Of a stretch of 64,000 nt of DNA, positions 1-7,176 are shown in pieces (within the stretch, counting starts at the first letter, position 1; the number at the start of each line of letters is the position of its first letter). Origin of the DNA: Nitrospirota bacterium (lineage in GTDB: Bacteria; Nitrospirota; Thermodesulfovibrionia; Thermodesulfovibrionales; Magnetobacteriaceae); NCBI GenBank assembly GCA_015233045.1, contig JADFYL010000001.1, positions 1-64,000 on the forward strand, read 5' to 3'. The translations under genes and the position numbers were made by a program. A model generated the notes under the pieces. It had not been told where the DNA came from, did not search any database, and saw only the letters and a program-made list of their open reading frames with translations.

Positions 1-532
1 GTTTTTTTGCCTCCATTACGGCGATGTTTTCCCTTCTTGGGTCTATGACAAACAACACGCCGGGGTATTTTTTCATTTCCTTTATGCCGCCGAGATACTT
101 TTGCAGCTTAGTGCGTTCTTTTTCATACGCGAGTACCTCTTTTTTTGTCAGCACATCGTAGATGCCGTCGCTTTTCATGGTCTCTATCTTTTTAAGCTTC
201 TCGATACTCTTTTTGATTGTGAAGAAATTAGTCAGCATACCGCCAAGCCATCTCTGATTGACATAATACGCCCCGGCACGTTCGGCCTCCTCGGCAATGG
301 CGTCCTGGGCCTGCTTTTTCGTGCCGACAAACATTATGGTCTCGCCCGCGGCTGACATATCCCTGACGAAATTATATGCCTCTTCTATGCCCTTTACCGT
401 TTTTTGCAGATCAATAATGTATATCCCGTTTCTCTCGCCGAAGATATACTTTTTCATCTTCGGATTCCACCTCTTTACCTGATGTCCAAAGTGGACACCC
501 GCCTCAAGCAACTCTTTCATTGATACTACCAC
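1..532 (-). CDS. rpsB: 30S ribosomal protein S2, 5' part (gene runs off the window start)
   Basis: Structural protein of the small ribosomal subunit. The minus-strand frame is open to the window edge and contains S2 family signatures: the N-terminal [14 protein letters not shown], then [10 protein letters not shown], a GTKKQAQ motif, [11 protein letters not shown] and [11 protein letters not shown] chose GTG at 532-530 as the start, giving the usual S2 beginning M-V-V-S-M-K-E. It is preceded by AGGAGG with a 10-nt spacer, whereas the internal ATG at 520 would sit 22 nt away. About 177 codons are present, so roughly the last third of the protein lies outside the window. Identity is certain; only the start is a choice. 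Confidence 0.97.
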   Translation of the reverse strand, partial: MVVSMKELLEAGVHFGHQVKRWNPKMKKYIFGERNGIYIIDLQKTVKGIEEAYNFVRDMSAAGETIMFVGTKKQAQDAIAEEAERAGAYYVNQRWLGGMLTNFFTIKKSIEKLKKIETMKSDGIYDVLTKKEVLAYEKERTKLQKYLGGIKEMKKYPGVLFVIDPRRENIAVMEAKK

Positions 533-749
533 TTTTAAAGTACCTCCTGTTGGTTTTTCCCTCCGCTACAACCCTAGCGCCCCTGTGGCGGACTGTATAC
601 CGCCCGGGGACCTCTGCTAAAGCTGCCGTCTCCGGCTCCATAGCGTGTGTTTTTGTAATGGAAAGTAACATAAATGCTCATTATTTTGCAACACTATTTA
701 TTAACCAAATCACTCGCGGGATTCTAATGGCCGAAAACCATTTGCCTCA
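533..749 (-). promoter_or_regulatory. rpsB upstream region with a small hairpin (possible leader)
   Basis: Gene-free gap before rpsB. On the minus strand a perfect 5-bp hairpin with a 6-nt loop (plus positions 564-579, CGCTA/TAGCG) lies just upstream of the Shine-Dalgarno. A GC-rich segment at about 585-640 could fold with it. S2 mRNAs often carry autoregulatory leaders in other bacteria, so this may be one, but I recognise no specific leader family and no convincing promoter. Confidence 0.3.
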
Positions 750-765
750 CCGCCACTTATGGCGG
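750..765 (-). terminator. hairpin directly after the lipoprotein gene cluster
   Basis: A perfect 6-bp stem with a 4-nt loop (CCGCCA TAAG TGGCGG on the minus strand) starts immediately after the stop codon of the 766-1464 gene. There is no U-run next to it, so it may be an mRNA-end stabiliser or weak terminator rather than a classical intrinsic terminator. Confidence 0.4.
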
Positions 766-1464
766 CTATTCCTTGAATTGGACGAGAATATTTGAAATCT
801 CCGCTACGGCCAACGCCCCAAGCTGCTTAGGAAGCGGTGCCTTCACATCGTAAAATTTTACAGGGAAATTCAACCCGTCAAAGTCAGTAAATGATATAGC
901 CCTTCGCGGCGGCGCGGTACGGCAGTGGTCAAGGTAAAGCAGCGTGACCTCTGTCCTGGGATTGATTACGCGCATCTTTATCGCCATCATGGACTGTCTG
1001 AGTTCTCCACCCATGATTATTTTCTCTATCTCTCCGACAATGATAATATCATACTTTTTGTCTCTGGCATATTTCATCTGCGACTTGAGGTCGTTGAATA
1101 TCTCGTCATTTTTCTCTATTATATGAAACAACTGTTTTTGCAGGAGCAGCTTATGCGTGAGGTCGGTAAGGTACTCGGATACTTCCCGCGCGTCAGCAGA
1201 CGACTTCATAAGAAAGACAGCGGCACGGCTGCCAAAGGGAAACGGGTTTTCAGGGGTGATATAAACCTCGTTAAGACACGGCGGAGCCTCAGACTCAGAC
1301 TTAGTCAGAGTTGAATGCTTAGACGAAAGCACGGTGACCTCAGGCGTCACAGCCACACTACACGCCGTAACGACAAGCGCCACCACCCACGCCGCCGCCA
1401 CACCCGCTATCCGGCGCATAATCCGGCGGCTCGTAATCCGACTTCGTAGCCTGCCCCCTATCAT
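766..1464 (-). CDS. small envelope lipoprotein, last gene of the FlgO-like lipoprotein cluster
   Basis: A 232-aa predicted lipoprotein of unknown function. The arginine-rich N-terminus is followed by a hydrophobic segment and a lipobox V-T-A-C at about residues 32-35. The body has the same overall pattern as the two upstream proteins (a segment reading IIIVGEIEKI, then a line on modified inheritance of strands), suggesting a diverged FlgO-type fold; I cannot prove this by eye. The ATG overlaps the preceding stop as ATGA, so it is translationally coupled to the upstream FlgO-domain gene and is the last of four overlapping envelope genes downstream of the menaquinone genes. Confidence 0.75.
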   Translation of the reverse strand: MIGGRLRSRITSRRIMRRIAGVAAAWVVALVVTACSVAVTPEVTVLSSKHSTLTKSESEAPPCLNEVYITPENPFPFGSRAAVFLMKSSADAREVSEYLTDLTHKLLLQKQLFHIIEKNDEIFNDLKSQMKYARDKKYDIIIVGEIEKIIMGGELRQSMMAIKMRVINPRTEVTLLYLDHCRTAPPRRAISFTDFDGLNFPVKFYDVKAPLPKQLGALAVAEISNILVQFKE

Positions 1465-2165
1465 TTAGTGATTGCCGGCCTTTCCATGACTGTCGTGGGG
1501 TCAGGCATTTGTCCCTGGCCGTTTGCTGGATTATTGTTTTTTAACAATGTCTTAATCTCTTTTGTTTCCACCATGCGCGTACTCCAGGCCGAATACAATG
1601 TGGAGTCCTTCAGGTTTATAATCCTGCCGTTAAATATTACCGATTGTCCGGTAATGGTATATGTCCCCGCAAGGACACTCATAGCGTTTTCCCTCGCTGC
1701 GAGGTCTTTGACGTCCCTGGTCAGGACTAACTCCCCTTTCTTTTTATCAATATCTATGGCATTTCCCATTCTCATCTCTATGACGTTGAAATAGTTCCTC
1801 TGCAGATAGGTCATCAATAGCTCGGAAAAGGCCCTCCCCAAGGGAGAGGTCTGTCTGACGTCGTTCACATCAACGAATGTTGTAACCAATATGGGCGATA
1901 TTTGCGGGGAATAGACGCGCTCGGTATCAATCCTCGCGCCGAATGAAAGGCCGTTTGCCATGTCCCTTGCCGCTCCGTCGAGGTCGTCATATACGTTGTG
2001 CATACCATTGGAATATCCAGGGGTCGGGCCGCTTGGCGGACCTACGGCCACTTTCTCGGCGGCCTTATAGACGGAGCATCCACAGGTGAGCATTAACGTG
2101 AGGGCAATCGCCCACACCGCACATGCCGTTGCCTTAGGAATATCGGTTGTTGTTTTATATTTCAT
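1461..2165 (-). CDS. FlgO-domain lipoprotein
   Basis: A 234-aa predicted envelope lipoprotein with a hydrophobic N-terminal segment ending in L-T-C-G-C. From about residue 70 it carries the FlgO pattern: ILVTTFVDVNDV, a conserved T-S-P-L-G-R-A, then ELLMTYLQR and a VLAGTYT motif followed by a strand-rich part. FlgO proteins in Vibrio are outer-membrane proteins linked to flagellar stability, but no flagellar gene is nearby, so that role should not be transferred. I chose ATG at 2165; a TTG at 2171 overlapping the upstream stop as TTGA is an alternative. Neither has a strong Shine-Dalgarno, which fits translational coupling. Confidence 0.82.
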   Translation of the reverse strand: MKYKTTTDIPKATACAVWAIALTLMLTCGCSVYKAAEKVAVGPPSGPTPGYSNGMHNVYDDLDGAARDMANGLSFGARIDTERVYSPQISPILVTTFVDVNDVRQTSPLGRAFSELLMTYLQRNYFNVIEMRMGNAIDIDKKKGELVLTRDVKDLAARENAMSVLAGTYTITGQSVIFNGRIINLKDSTLYSAWSTRMVETKEIKTLLKNNNPANGQGQMPDPTTVMERPAITK

Positions 2166-2167
2166 TA

Positions 2168-3130
2168 TCAATTTTTCACTGGCACATCAGGTTTCGTTGC
2201 CACCTCCGGCCTTACTGGTTCCTTAGGTTTCACTGGTTCTGTTGGGCTCGTCGGCTCTTTAGGTCTCATTATCACGTCCACTTTCACCTCTGCCTCCGGT
2301 TTTGGCGCGGCCTCCGGTTTCGTTGGCTCCGCGGGACTTGTCGGCACTTTCCGCTTCACCTTCTTTTTTGCCTTGTGTTTGGCCGCACTCGCCTTTTTTA
2401 CCGGCGCGGGTGTGGGTGCGGGGGTGGGCTTAGGTGTGGCAACCACCACGGGTTCATTCTGGCGCAATGGTATTGAAGGCATTGGCTCGTCCTTCAGCTC
2501 ATTTTGTTTACTCAGCAGGTATTTTATCAACTTCGTGCGGGGAATTTTAACCGATGCCACAGAGACGACCTCGGCCTGCTCGGGGCTTATCAGCCTCACG
2601 TTGACAAACACCTCACACGGCTCTACCTGATACGTGCCAGCCACAATAAGCGAGTTGGTATAGTCGAAGTTAAAACTCTTTGGCGTGATGTCTATCTTGT
2701 TGCCCTGTTCAGGTAGGCCGCTCCTGCTTAGGTACAGCTCGCCTACTTTGTTGGACATGACTATTGACTTCATTTCCCTCACATCTGTCACCCTGTAGTC
2801 CTTCATGCGAAGCTGCGACAGTATCTCCTCGGCTATCAGACGCCCAAACATGGATGTCTGGTTGAGATTATTTATGTCAACAAAAGTGGTTACGATTATC
2901 TTATTCTCGAATCTGGGAATATCGCCATTTCTCTCAAGCTGCCCGACGATATATGCCGACTTCAGGTCAATATCGGTCATGTTGTCAGCGGGATTGTCCT
3001 CAGAATGAAACAGGGCGCAGCCCGGCATCGGTTCGACCTTTGGCACGGTGTATCTCTGCTGGCAGGCCATAGTGCAAGCCATGATAATAATGGCCGAAGC
3101 GGCTATGAGATTCGATAATTGTCTTTTCAT
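2168..3130 (-). CDS. FlgO-domain lipoprotein with a Pro/Lys/Ala-rich C-terminal tail
   Basis: A 320-aa protein with a lipoprotein-type N-terminus (I-M-A-C and T-M-A-C are both possible lipoboxes near residues 17-23). A FlgO-type domain spans about residues 55-215: IIVTTFVDINNL, T-S-M-F-G-R-L, VAGTYQVEP. The last roughly 100 residues are low complexity, rich in Pro, Lys, Ala and Glu, with repeated K-P-E and P-T-S-P units. This looks like an extended periplasmic spacer or peptidoglycan-spanning tail (inference). It starts with ATG overlapping the upstream DUF2233 stop (ATGA). The tail is codon-repetitive and its shadow frames look long for that reason. Confidence 0.83.
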   Translation of the reverse strand: MKRQLSNLIAASAIIIMACTMACQQRYTVPKVEPMPGCALFHSEDNPADNMTDIDLKSAYIVGQLERNGDIPRFENKIIVTTFVDINNLNQTSMFGRLIAEEILSQLRMKDYRVTDVREMKSIVMSNKVGELYLSRSGLPEQGNKIDITPKSFNFDYTNSLIVAGTYQVEPCEVFVNVRLISPEQAEVVSVASVKIPRTKLIKYLLSKQNELKDEPMPSIPLRQNEPVVVATPKPTPAPTPAPVKKASAAKHKAKKKVKRKVPTSPAEPTKPEAAPKPEAEVKVDVIMRPKEPTSPTEPVKPKEPVRPEVATKPDVPVKN

Positions 3131-3978
3131 TTATCCAAAGTGTTTGGCAATTGTTTTTTTACAATACCGATTACATTCGGTATCGGCCACGCGGTCTGAA
3201 ACGTGCCGCCCTCGTCATAGTCAGTGCCGTAGCCCCCGATTTTTTCGATCTCCGTGTCCTTTGCCGAGATATAAAGAGAAGCCTGTCGCCCTCCCTCAAG
3301 GTATGCGGCGCTGGCAATGGAAATCGGAAGGGACATTATAATATCAATAAAATCGTGAACTGTGTACGGCGAGCGGGAAAATAACAGGAGCACGTTGCCG
3401 TTTTTGTCCTTGCCAACCGCGGCTATGCTCCATGCCGACTGCTGCTGCGCCCAGACATTCTTGTTTGTGCAGCTTACCATCCTGATATTCTGTATCAGCG
3501 TATTGTATTTCCCCTTGAGCTCTTCGAAGTTTTGACACTCAGAGTCTATTATCTGTGCGTCGGCTACGGTGGAATCAACGGGATTAAACGCGAGGGCCGA
3601 CTTATAGGCTTTGGAGACCTTAGGATTGTTTACGTGGCTGAAATTCTTCATATACCCCACGCTTGTGGAGCTGTCGGCCTGATACATGCCCGCATTTGTG
3701 GCAATCATAAGATTATATTTTTTTGCCCATTCCCTCGCGGTCATCGCCTTGCCGCCAAACTCGGATACTGTGAGGAGTTTAAACGCATAGTACGCAGGGT
3801 TGATTTTTACCACCGTTATCTTTGAATTGCCCATGTCGGATTTTTGAGGGGATTCAAATTCGCGCAAATACAACCCCTCGTCAAGCCTTTTCCAGTTTTC
3901 CGCCGCCGCAACGGCGGCGGTAATCAGCACCGCAAAGGCCATGGTACCCGATAAAGTCCATAAACGTTTTATCTGCAT
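3127..3978 (-). CDS. secreted phosphodiester glycosidase-like protein (DUF2233 / NAGPA family)
   Basis: A 283-aa protein with an N-terminal signal peptide (hydrophobic residues 10-25 ending A-A-A-E). The family pattern is clear: WKRLDEGLYLREF at the mature N-terminus, I-A-T-N-A-G-M-Y for the conserved NAGMF-like site, S-A-W-S-I-A-A-V, L-L-L-F-S-R and the Y-L-E-G-G segment. The human member removes GlcNAc from GlcNAc-1-P-mannose; bacterial members are thought to act on phosphodiester-linked sugars of the envelope, substrate unknown here. Only 16 nt separate it from the upstream flavoprotein gene, and it overlaps the downstream lipoprotein gene, so it is probably co-transcribed with both. Confidence 0.88.
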   Translation of the reverse strand: MQIKRLWTLSGTMAFAVLITAAVAAAENWKRLDEGLYLREFESPQKSDMGNSKITVVKINPAYYAFKLLTVSEFGGKAMTAREWAKKYNLMIATNAGMYQADSSTSVGYMKNFSHVNNPKVSKAYKSALAFNPVDSTVADAQIIDSECQNFEELKGKYNTLIQNIRMVSCTNKNVWAQQQSAWSIAAVGKDKNGNVLLLFSRSPYTVHDFIDIIMSLPISIASAAYLEGGRQASLYISAKDTEIEKIGGYGTDYDEGGTFQTAWPIPNVIGIVKKQLPNTLDK

Positions 3979-3993
3979 ATTATTAAGATTGCT

Positions 3994-4938
3994 TTAGCCC
4001 CAGGCATATTTTCTTTTCTTTCTTTGATTTATATATTTTTCCGCCGACAGCGCCGCAACACAGCCATTGGCCGCCGCAACTACAACCTGCCTGACCTCAG
4101 TGCATGATACATCACCCGCAGCAAACACACCCGCGACATTCGTCTCCATCATCCTGTCTGTCAGCACACACTCCTCGTCGCTTATATCAACCGAAAAGTT
4201 CAGAAAATCCACAATCGGCCTGTTGCCGTGCAGATATACGAACACGCCGTCCATCGGCATAAAGGTTTCGGCCTTCGTGTCGTTGTTGTGCACTATTACA
4301 CTTTCTACGAACTCTTCGCCCCTGATTTCAGTTACCCTGTGATTTATGAGCACACTGATTTTTTTCTCATTCAAAATCGGATGCCCATCAACCCTCAGCC
4401 TGTTGCTCTGGGCTATCAGCGTTACCCTGTCAGTAAATCTCGCCAAGACCTCCGCCTCTTTGGCCGCCTCCTCAGAATCCCCTATAACACATACGTTCTT
4501 ATCCCTGTAAAATGCCGCGTCGCAGATGGCGCAGTAACTTACGCCCTTGCCCAGCAACTCTTTCTCTCCCGCAATTGACGGCTTTCTGCCCATTGAACCT
4601 GTGGCAAGGATTACCGTCTTGCCCAAGTAGTTGCCGTCCATCGTGTAGATTTCCTTTGGCTCGCCCTCAATGTTTACGCCTATGACCTGTGTCTCTATGT
4701 ACTCCGCACCAAACGTAACGGCCTGATTTCTGAATATATCAAGCAGCTCCGCTCCGGTTATTGGCCTTGCGATGCCCGGATAGTTTTCTATTTTATGCGT
4801 GAAGGCAAGCGCCCCCGCCGACTTTGACTTGTCGAGCACTACGGTCATCAGGTTCAACCTTGCCGCATACTGCGCCGCGGCCAGCCCTGCCGGCCCGCCT
4901 CCCACTATCACCACATCGTATATCTTCTGCCCTTTCAT
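3994..4938 (-). CDS. thioredoxin reductase-like FAD disulfide reductase with atypical NADPH domain
   Basis: A 314-aa low-molecular-weight thioredoxin reductase fold. FAD-binding GGGPAGLAAA lies at residues 13-22, redox-active C-A-I-C-D at 136-140 and the second FAD motif F-A-A-G-D-V near the C-terminus. The canonical NADPH site is degenerate: where GGG(D/N)(S/T)A is expected the sequence reads V-I-G-D-S-E-E-A (about 151-158), and the HRRxxxR phosphate clamp is replaced by A-Q-S-N-R-L-R (176-182). This resembles the situation in ferredoxin-dependent (FFTR) and deeply rooted (DTR) enzymes, so the electron donor may not be NADPH. AGAGGT precedes ATG 4938, 25 nt after mqnC. No thioredoxin gene is adjacent. 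Confidence 0.9.
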   Translation of the reverse strand: MKGQKIYDVVIVGGGPAGLAAAQYAARLNLMTVVLDKSKSAGALAFTHKIENYPGIARPITGAELLDIFRNQAVTFGAEYIETQVIGVNIEGEPKEIYTMDGNYLGKTVILATGSMGRKPSIAGEKELLGKGVSYCAICDAAFYRDKNVCVIGDSEEAAKEAEVLARFTDRVTLIAQSNRLRVDGHPILNEKKISVLINHRVTEIRGEEFVESVIVHNNDTKAETFMPMDGVFVYLHGNRPIVDFLNFSVDISDEECVLTDRMMETNVAGVFAAGDVSCTEVRQVVVAAANGCVAALSAEKYINQRKKRKYAWG

Positions 4939-4963
4939 GTCTACCTCTATTAAATTCCCACGC

Positions 4964-6004
4964 TCAGAAATAGTTTAACACGTTATAGTATGTGTCCCTC
5001 TGGGCCGGTCTGAACCCCGATGACTTTATGGCGCTTATTATATCATTTTTCGATACCATAAATGCTACACCCGCCGCTTTTACAACATTTTCTTCTATCA
5101 TCGTGGAGCCGAAGTCATTTGCGCCGAATCTAAGCCCCACCTGCGCCATCTTTATCCCCTGCGTAACCCACGACGCCTGAATGTTTTTGACATTATCCAG
5201 ATAAAGCCGGCAAAGCGCCAGCACGCGCAGGTAATCAGCCGCCGTTGCGTGGGTTATTGTGCTGCCAAGGGTAGAGCCGCCGGGCTGAAACGTCCATGGG
5301 ATAAACGCCGTAAACCCGCCTGTCTCCTCCTGAAGCCGCCATATTGCCTCAAGGTGGGCAACTATATCCTCCGGCGTTTCAACCGTGCCGAACATCATCG
5401 TCGCCGTAGTCCTCATCCCCAGCATATGTGCCTCCCTCATCACCTCAAGCCACGCGGCGGTGTTTATTTTTCGCGGGCTTATGGCGCTTCTGACCCTGTC
5501 TGAGAGTATCTCCGCCCCGCCGCCGGGAATCGAATCCAGCCCCGCGTCTTTTAACACCGCAAGGGTATCTCTTACAGTAAGGTCGGCCTTTTTTGCCATA
5601 TAGGCAATCTCAGGGGGAGAGAACCCGTGGATGTTTATTGTGAACGCCTTTTTTATCTTTCGCAGCATCCCTATGTAATAATTAATGTCGAGGGCAGGGT
5701 GGAGGCCACCTTGCATTAAAATCTGTGTGCCACCAAGGGCGATAGTCTCTCGGATTTTCTCCATCAAGACGCCCTCATCAATAATATATGCCTCCTCATC
5801 GCATTCGTCTTTATAAAAGGCGCAAAAGCTGCACTTATTTACGCAGACGTTTGTGTAGTTGATGTTCCTATCAACAATAAACGTAACAACACCCTCAGAA
5901 TGCAGGGTCTTTCTAATCTCATCGGCCTGCCGCCCAAGCTCAAGCAACGGCGTCTCGGTGAGATGCGTAAGGGCCTGCGGCCGTTTATCAAATAAACCGC
6001 TCAA
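4964..6004 (-). CDS. mqnC: dehypoxanthine futalosine cyclase (radical SAM, menaquinone synthesis)
   Basis: Radical-SAM enzyme of the futalosine menaquinone route; it cyclises dehypoxanthine futalosine to the cyclic product. The cluster motif C-V-N-K-C-S-F-C is at residues 54-61, followed by GGTQILMQGG, PGGGAEIL, TTATMMFG and a C-terminal GANDFGSTM segment, all typical of the CofH/MqnC family. Length (346 aa) is normal. The start is TTG overlapping the mqnE stop as TTGA, so it is coupled to mqnE. With mqnE it forms a pair in a minus-strand operon leading into the thioredoxin-reductase-like gene; mqnA, mqnB and mqnD are not in the window. Confidence 0.95.
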   Translation of the reverse strand: MSGLFDKRPQALTHLTETPLLELGRQADEIRKTLHSEGVVTFIVDRNINYTNVCVNKCSFCAFYKDECDEEAYIIDEGVLMEKIRETIALGGTQILMQGGLHPALDINYYIGMLRKIKKAFTINIHGFSPPEIAYMAKKADLTVRDTLAVLKDAGLDSIPGGGAEILSDRVRSAISPRKINTAAWLEVMREAHMLGMRTTATMMFGTVETPEDIVAHLEAIWRLQEETGGFTAFIPWTFQPGGSTLGSTITHATAADYLRVLALCRLYLDNVKNIQASWVTQGIKMAQVGLRFGANDFGSTMIEENVVKAAGVAFMVSKNDIISAIKSSGFRPAQRDTYYNVLNYF

Positions 6005-7077
6005 GCAGAGACCTCTTCGTATGTGGCGTTACGCTGCACCGGCTCTTTCTGTGCCTTTGTAATCAGATTAATCATCTCACCCGTAGTAAGCATCTCAGAT
6101 GAGGCCGCCCCTGCGCTGTGGGCTATTTTCTCTTCTATCACCGTGCCGTCAATGTCGGTAGCGCCAAAGAAGAGGGCAATCTGGCATATCTTCTCGCCAA
6201 GCATTATCCAGTATGCCTTTATATGGGGGAAGTTATCAAGGACAAGGCGGCTTACCGCTATTGTCTTTAAATCGTCCAGGCCAGATGGATAGCGCGTTAC
6301 CTCTATGGCGGCACCGGGCTGATACGAAAGTGGAATAAAGGCCTGAAACCCCCCTGTGCGTCCCTGAAGCTCACGCAGTGCGAGGAGGTGGTCAACCCTG
6401 TCGCCGTATGTCTCGACATGGCCATAGAGCATTGTGGCGTTTGTCCTGATGCCAAGACTATGGGCGGCCTCGTGGATTTCGAGCCACCTTGAGGCGGGGA
6501 TTTTCTCTGGACACAGTCGCGCGCGAACGTCGGCATTAAATATCTCCGCCCCGCCGCCGGGCAGCATATCAAGCCCTCGTGCCTTTAGCGCGGCAAGTGT
6601 GCCACGCAGTCCAAGTCCGCTTAATTTCGTAAAATGGTCAATTTCGACGGCCGTAAATGCCTTTATCTGAACGCGTGGATATTGTTTCTTTATCTCTGAA
6701 AGCAAATCAAGGTAATAGCTAAACGGCCAGTCAGGGTGAAGGCCGCCGACTATGTGGAGTTCGCTAAAGGGTGAGCTTGTTGCGGCCAGTTTGGCAAGCA
6801 CTTCGCCAATAGTCATCGCATACGCGCCCTCCTGCCCCACTGACCGGCTAAAGGCGCAGAACTTGCACCTGTTGACGCAGAGGTTTGTCGGGTTGATGTG
6901 GTGGTTTCGTGTGTAATAGACCTTTTTACCGTGGAGACGCTCCGCAACAAACGAAGCCGCCCTGCCCACGCCAAACAGGTCGTCAGAGTTAAAAAGTTCC
7001 AGTGCGTCGTCTCTGTCGAGCCGCTTCCCGCTGTAAACCTTATCAAACACACACAAGGGCATACAGTATTCTAACAT
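6001..7077 (-). CDS. mqnE: aminodeoxyfutalosine synthase (radical SAM, menaquinone synthesis)
   Basis: Radical-SAM enzyme that joins SAM-derived adenosine to 3-[(1-carboxyvinyl)oxy]benzoate, giving aminodeoxyfutalosine. The motif C-V-N-R-C-K-F-C is preceded by N-P-T-N-L, then VGGLHPDWP, PGGGAEIF, RTNATMLYGH and the C-terminal GATDIDGTVIEEKI, which separates MqnE from MqnC. I prefer ATG 7077 because the protein then begins close to the family start; a GTG at 7098 is possible. It is the first gene of the minus-strand run that ends in rpsB and diverges from the histidine kinase gene at 7177, sharing an AT-rich intergenic region with it. Confidence 0.95.
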   Translation of the reverse strand: MLEYCMPLCVFDKVYSGKRLDRDDALELFNSDDLFGVGRAASFVAERLHGKKVYYTRNHHINPTNLCVNRCKFCAFSRSVGQEGAYAMTIGEVLAKLAATSSPFSELHIVGGLHPDWPFSYYLDLLSEIKKQYPRVQIKAFTAVEIDHFTKLSGLGLRGTLAALKARGLDMLPGGGAEIFNADVRARLCPEKIPASRWLEIHEAAHSLGIRTNATMLYGHVETYGDRVDHLLALRELQGRTGGFQAFIPLSYQPGAAIEVTRYPSGLDDLKTIAVSRLVLDNFPHIKAYWIMLGEKICQIALFFGATDIDGTVIEEKIAHSAGAASSEMLTTGEMINLITKAQKEPVQRNATYEEVSA

Positions 7078-7110
7078 AATACTGACGAATTCAAACACAG
7101 ATGTATTTTT

Positions 7111-7141
7111 TTGACAATAATGAATTATATTATGATATAAT
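7111..7141 (+). promoter_or_regulatory. sigma70-like promoter for the histidine kinase gene
   Basis: TTGACA at 7111-7116 and TATAAT at 7136-7141, spacing 19 nt (17 nt if GATATA is read as the -10). It lies 35 nt upstream of the kinase start in the AT-rich divergent region shared with mqnE. The spacing is slightly long, so this is a moderate call. Confidence 0.45.
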
Positions 7142-7176
7142 CATATAGTGCTTTCGGGTGAAACCAAAAAAATGAT

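Noticed and set aside
2147-2630. Plus-strand open frames opposite the Pro/Lys-rich lipoprotein tail
   Set aside because: They are antisense to a low-complexity repeat and lack Shine-Dalgarno sequences and motifs.
6303-7052. Extra minus-strand frames inside mqnE
   Set aside because: Other-frame shadows of a clear radical SAM gene.
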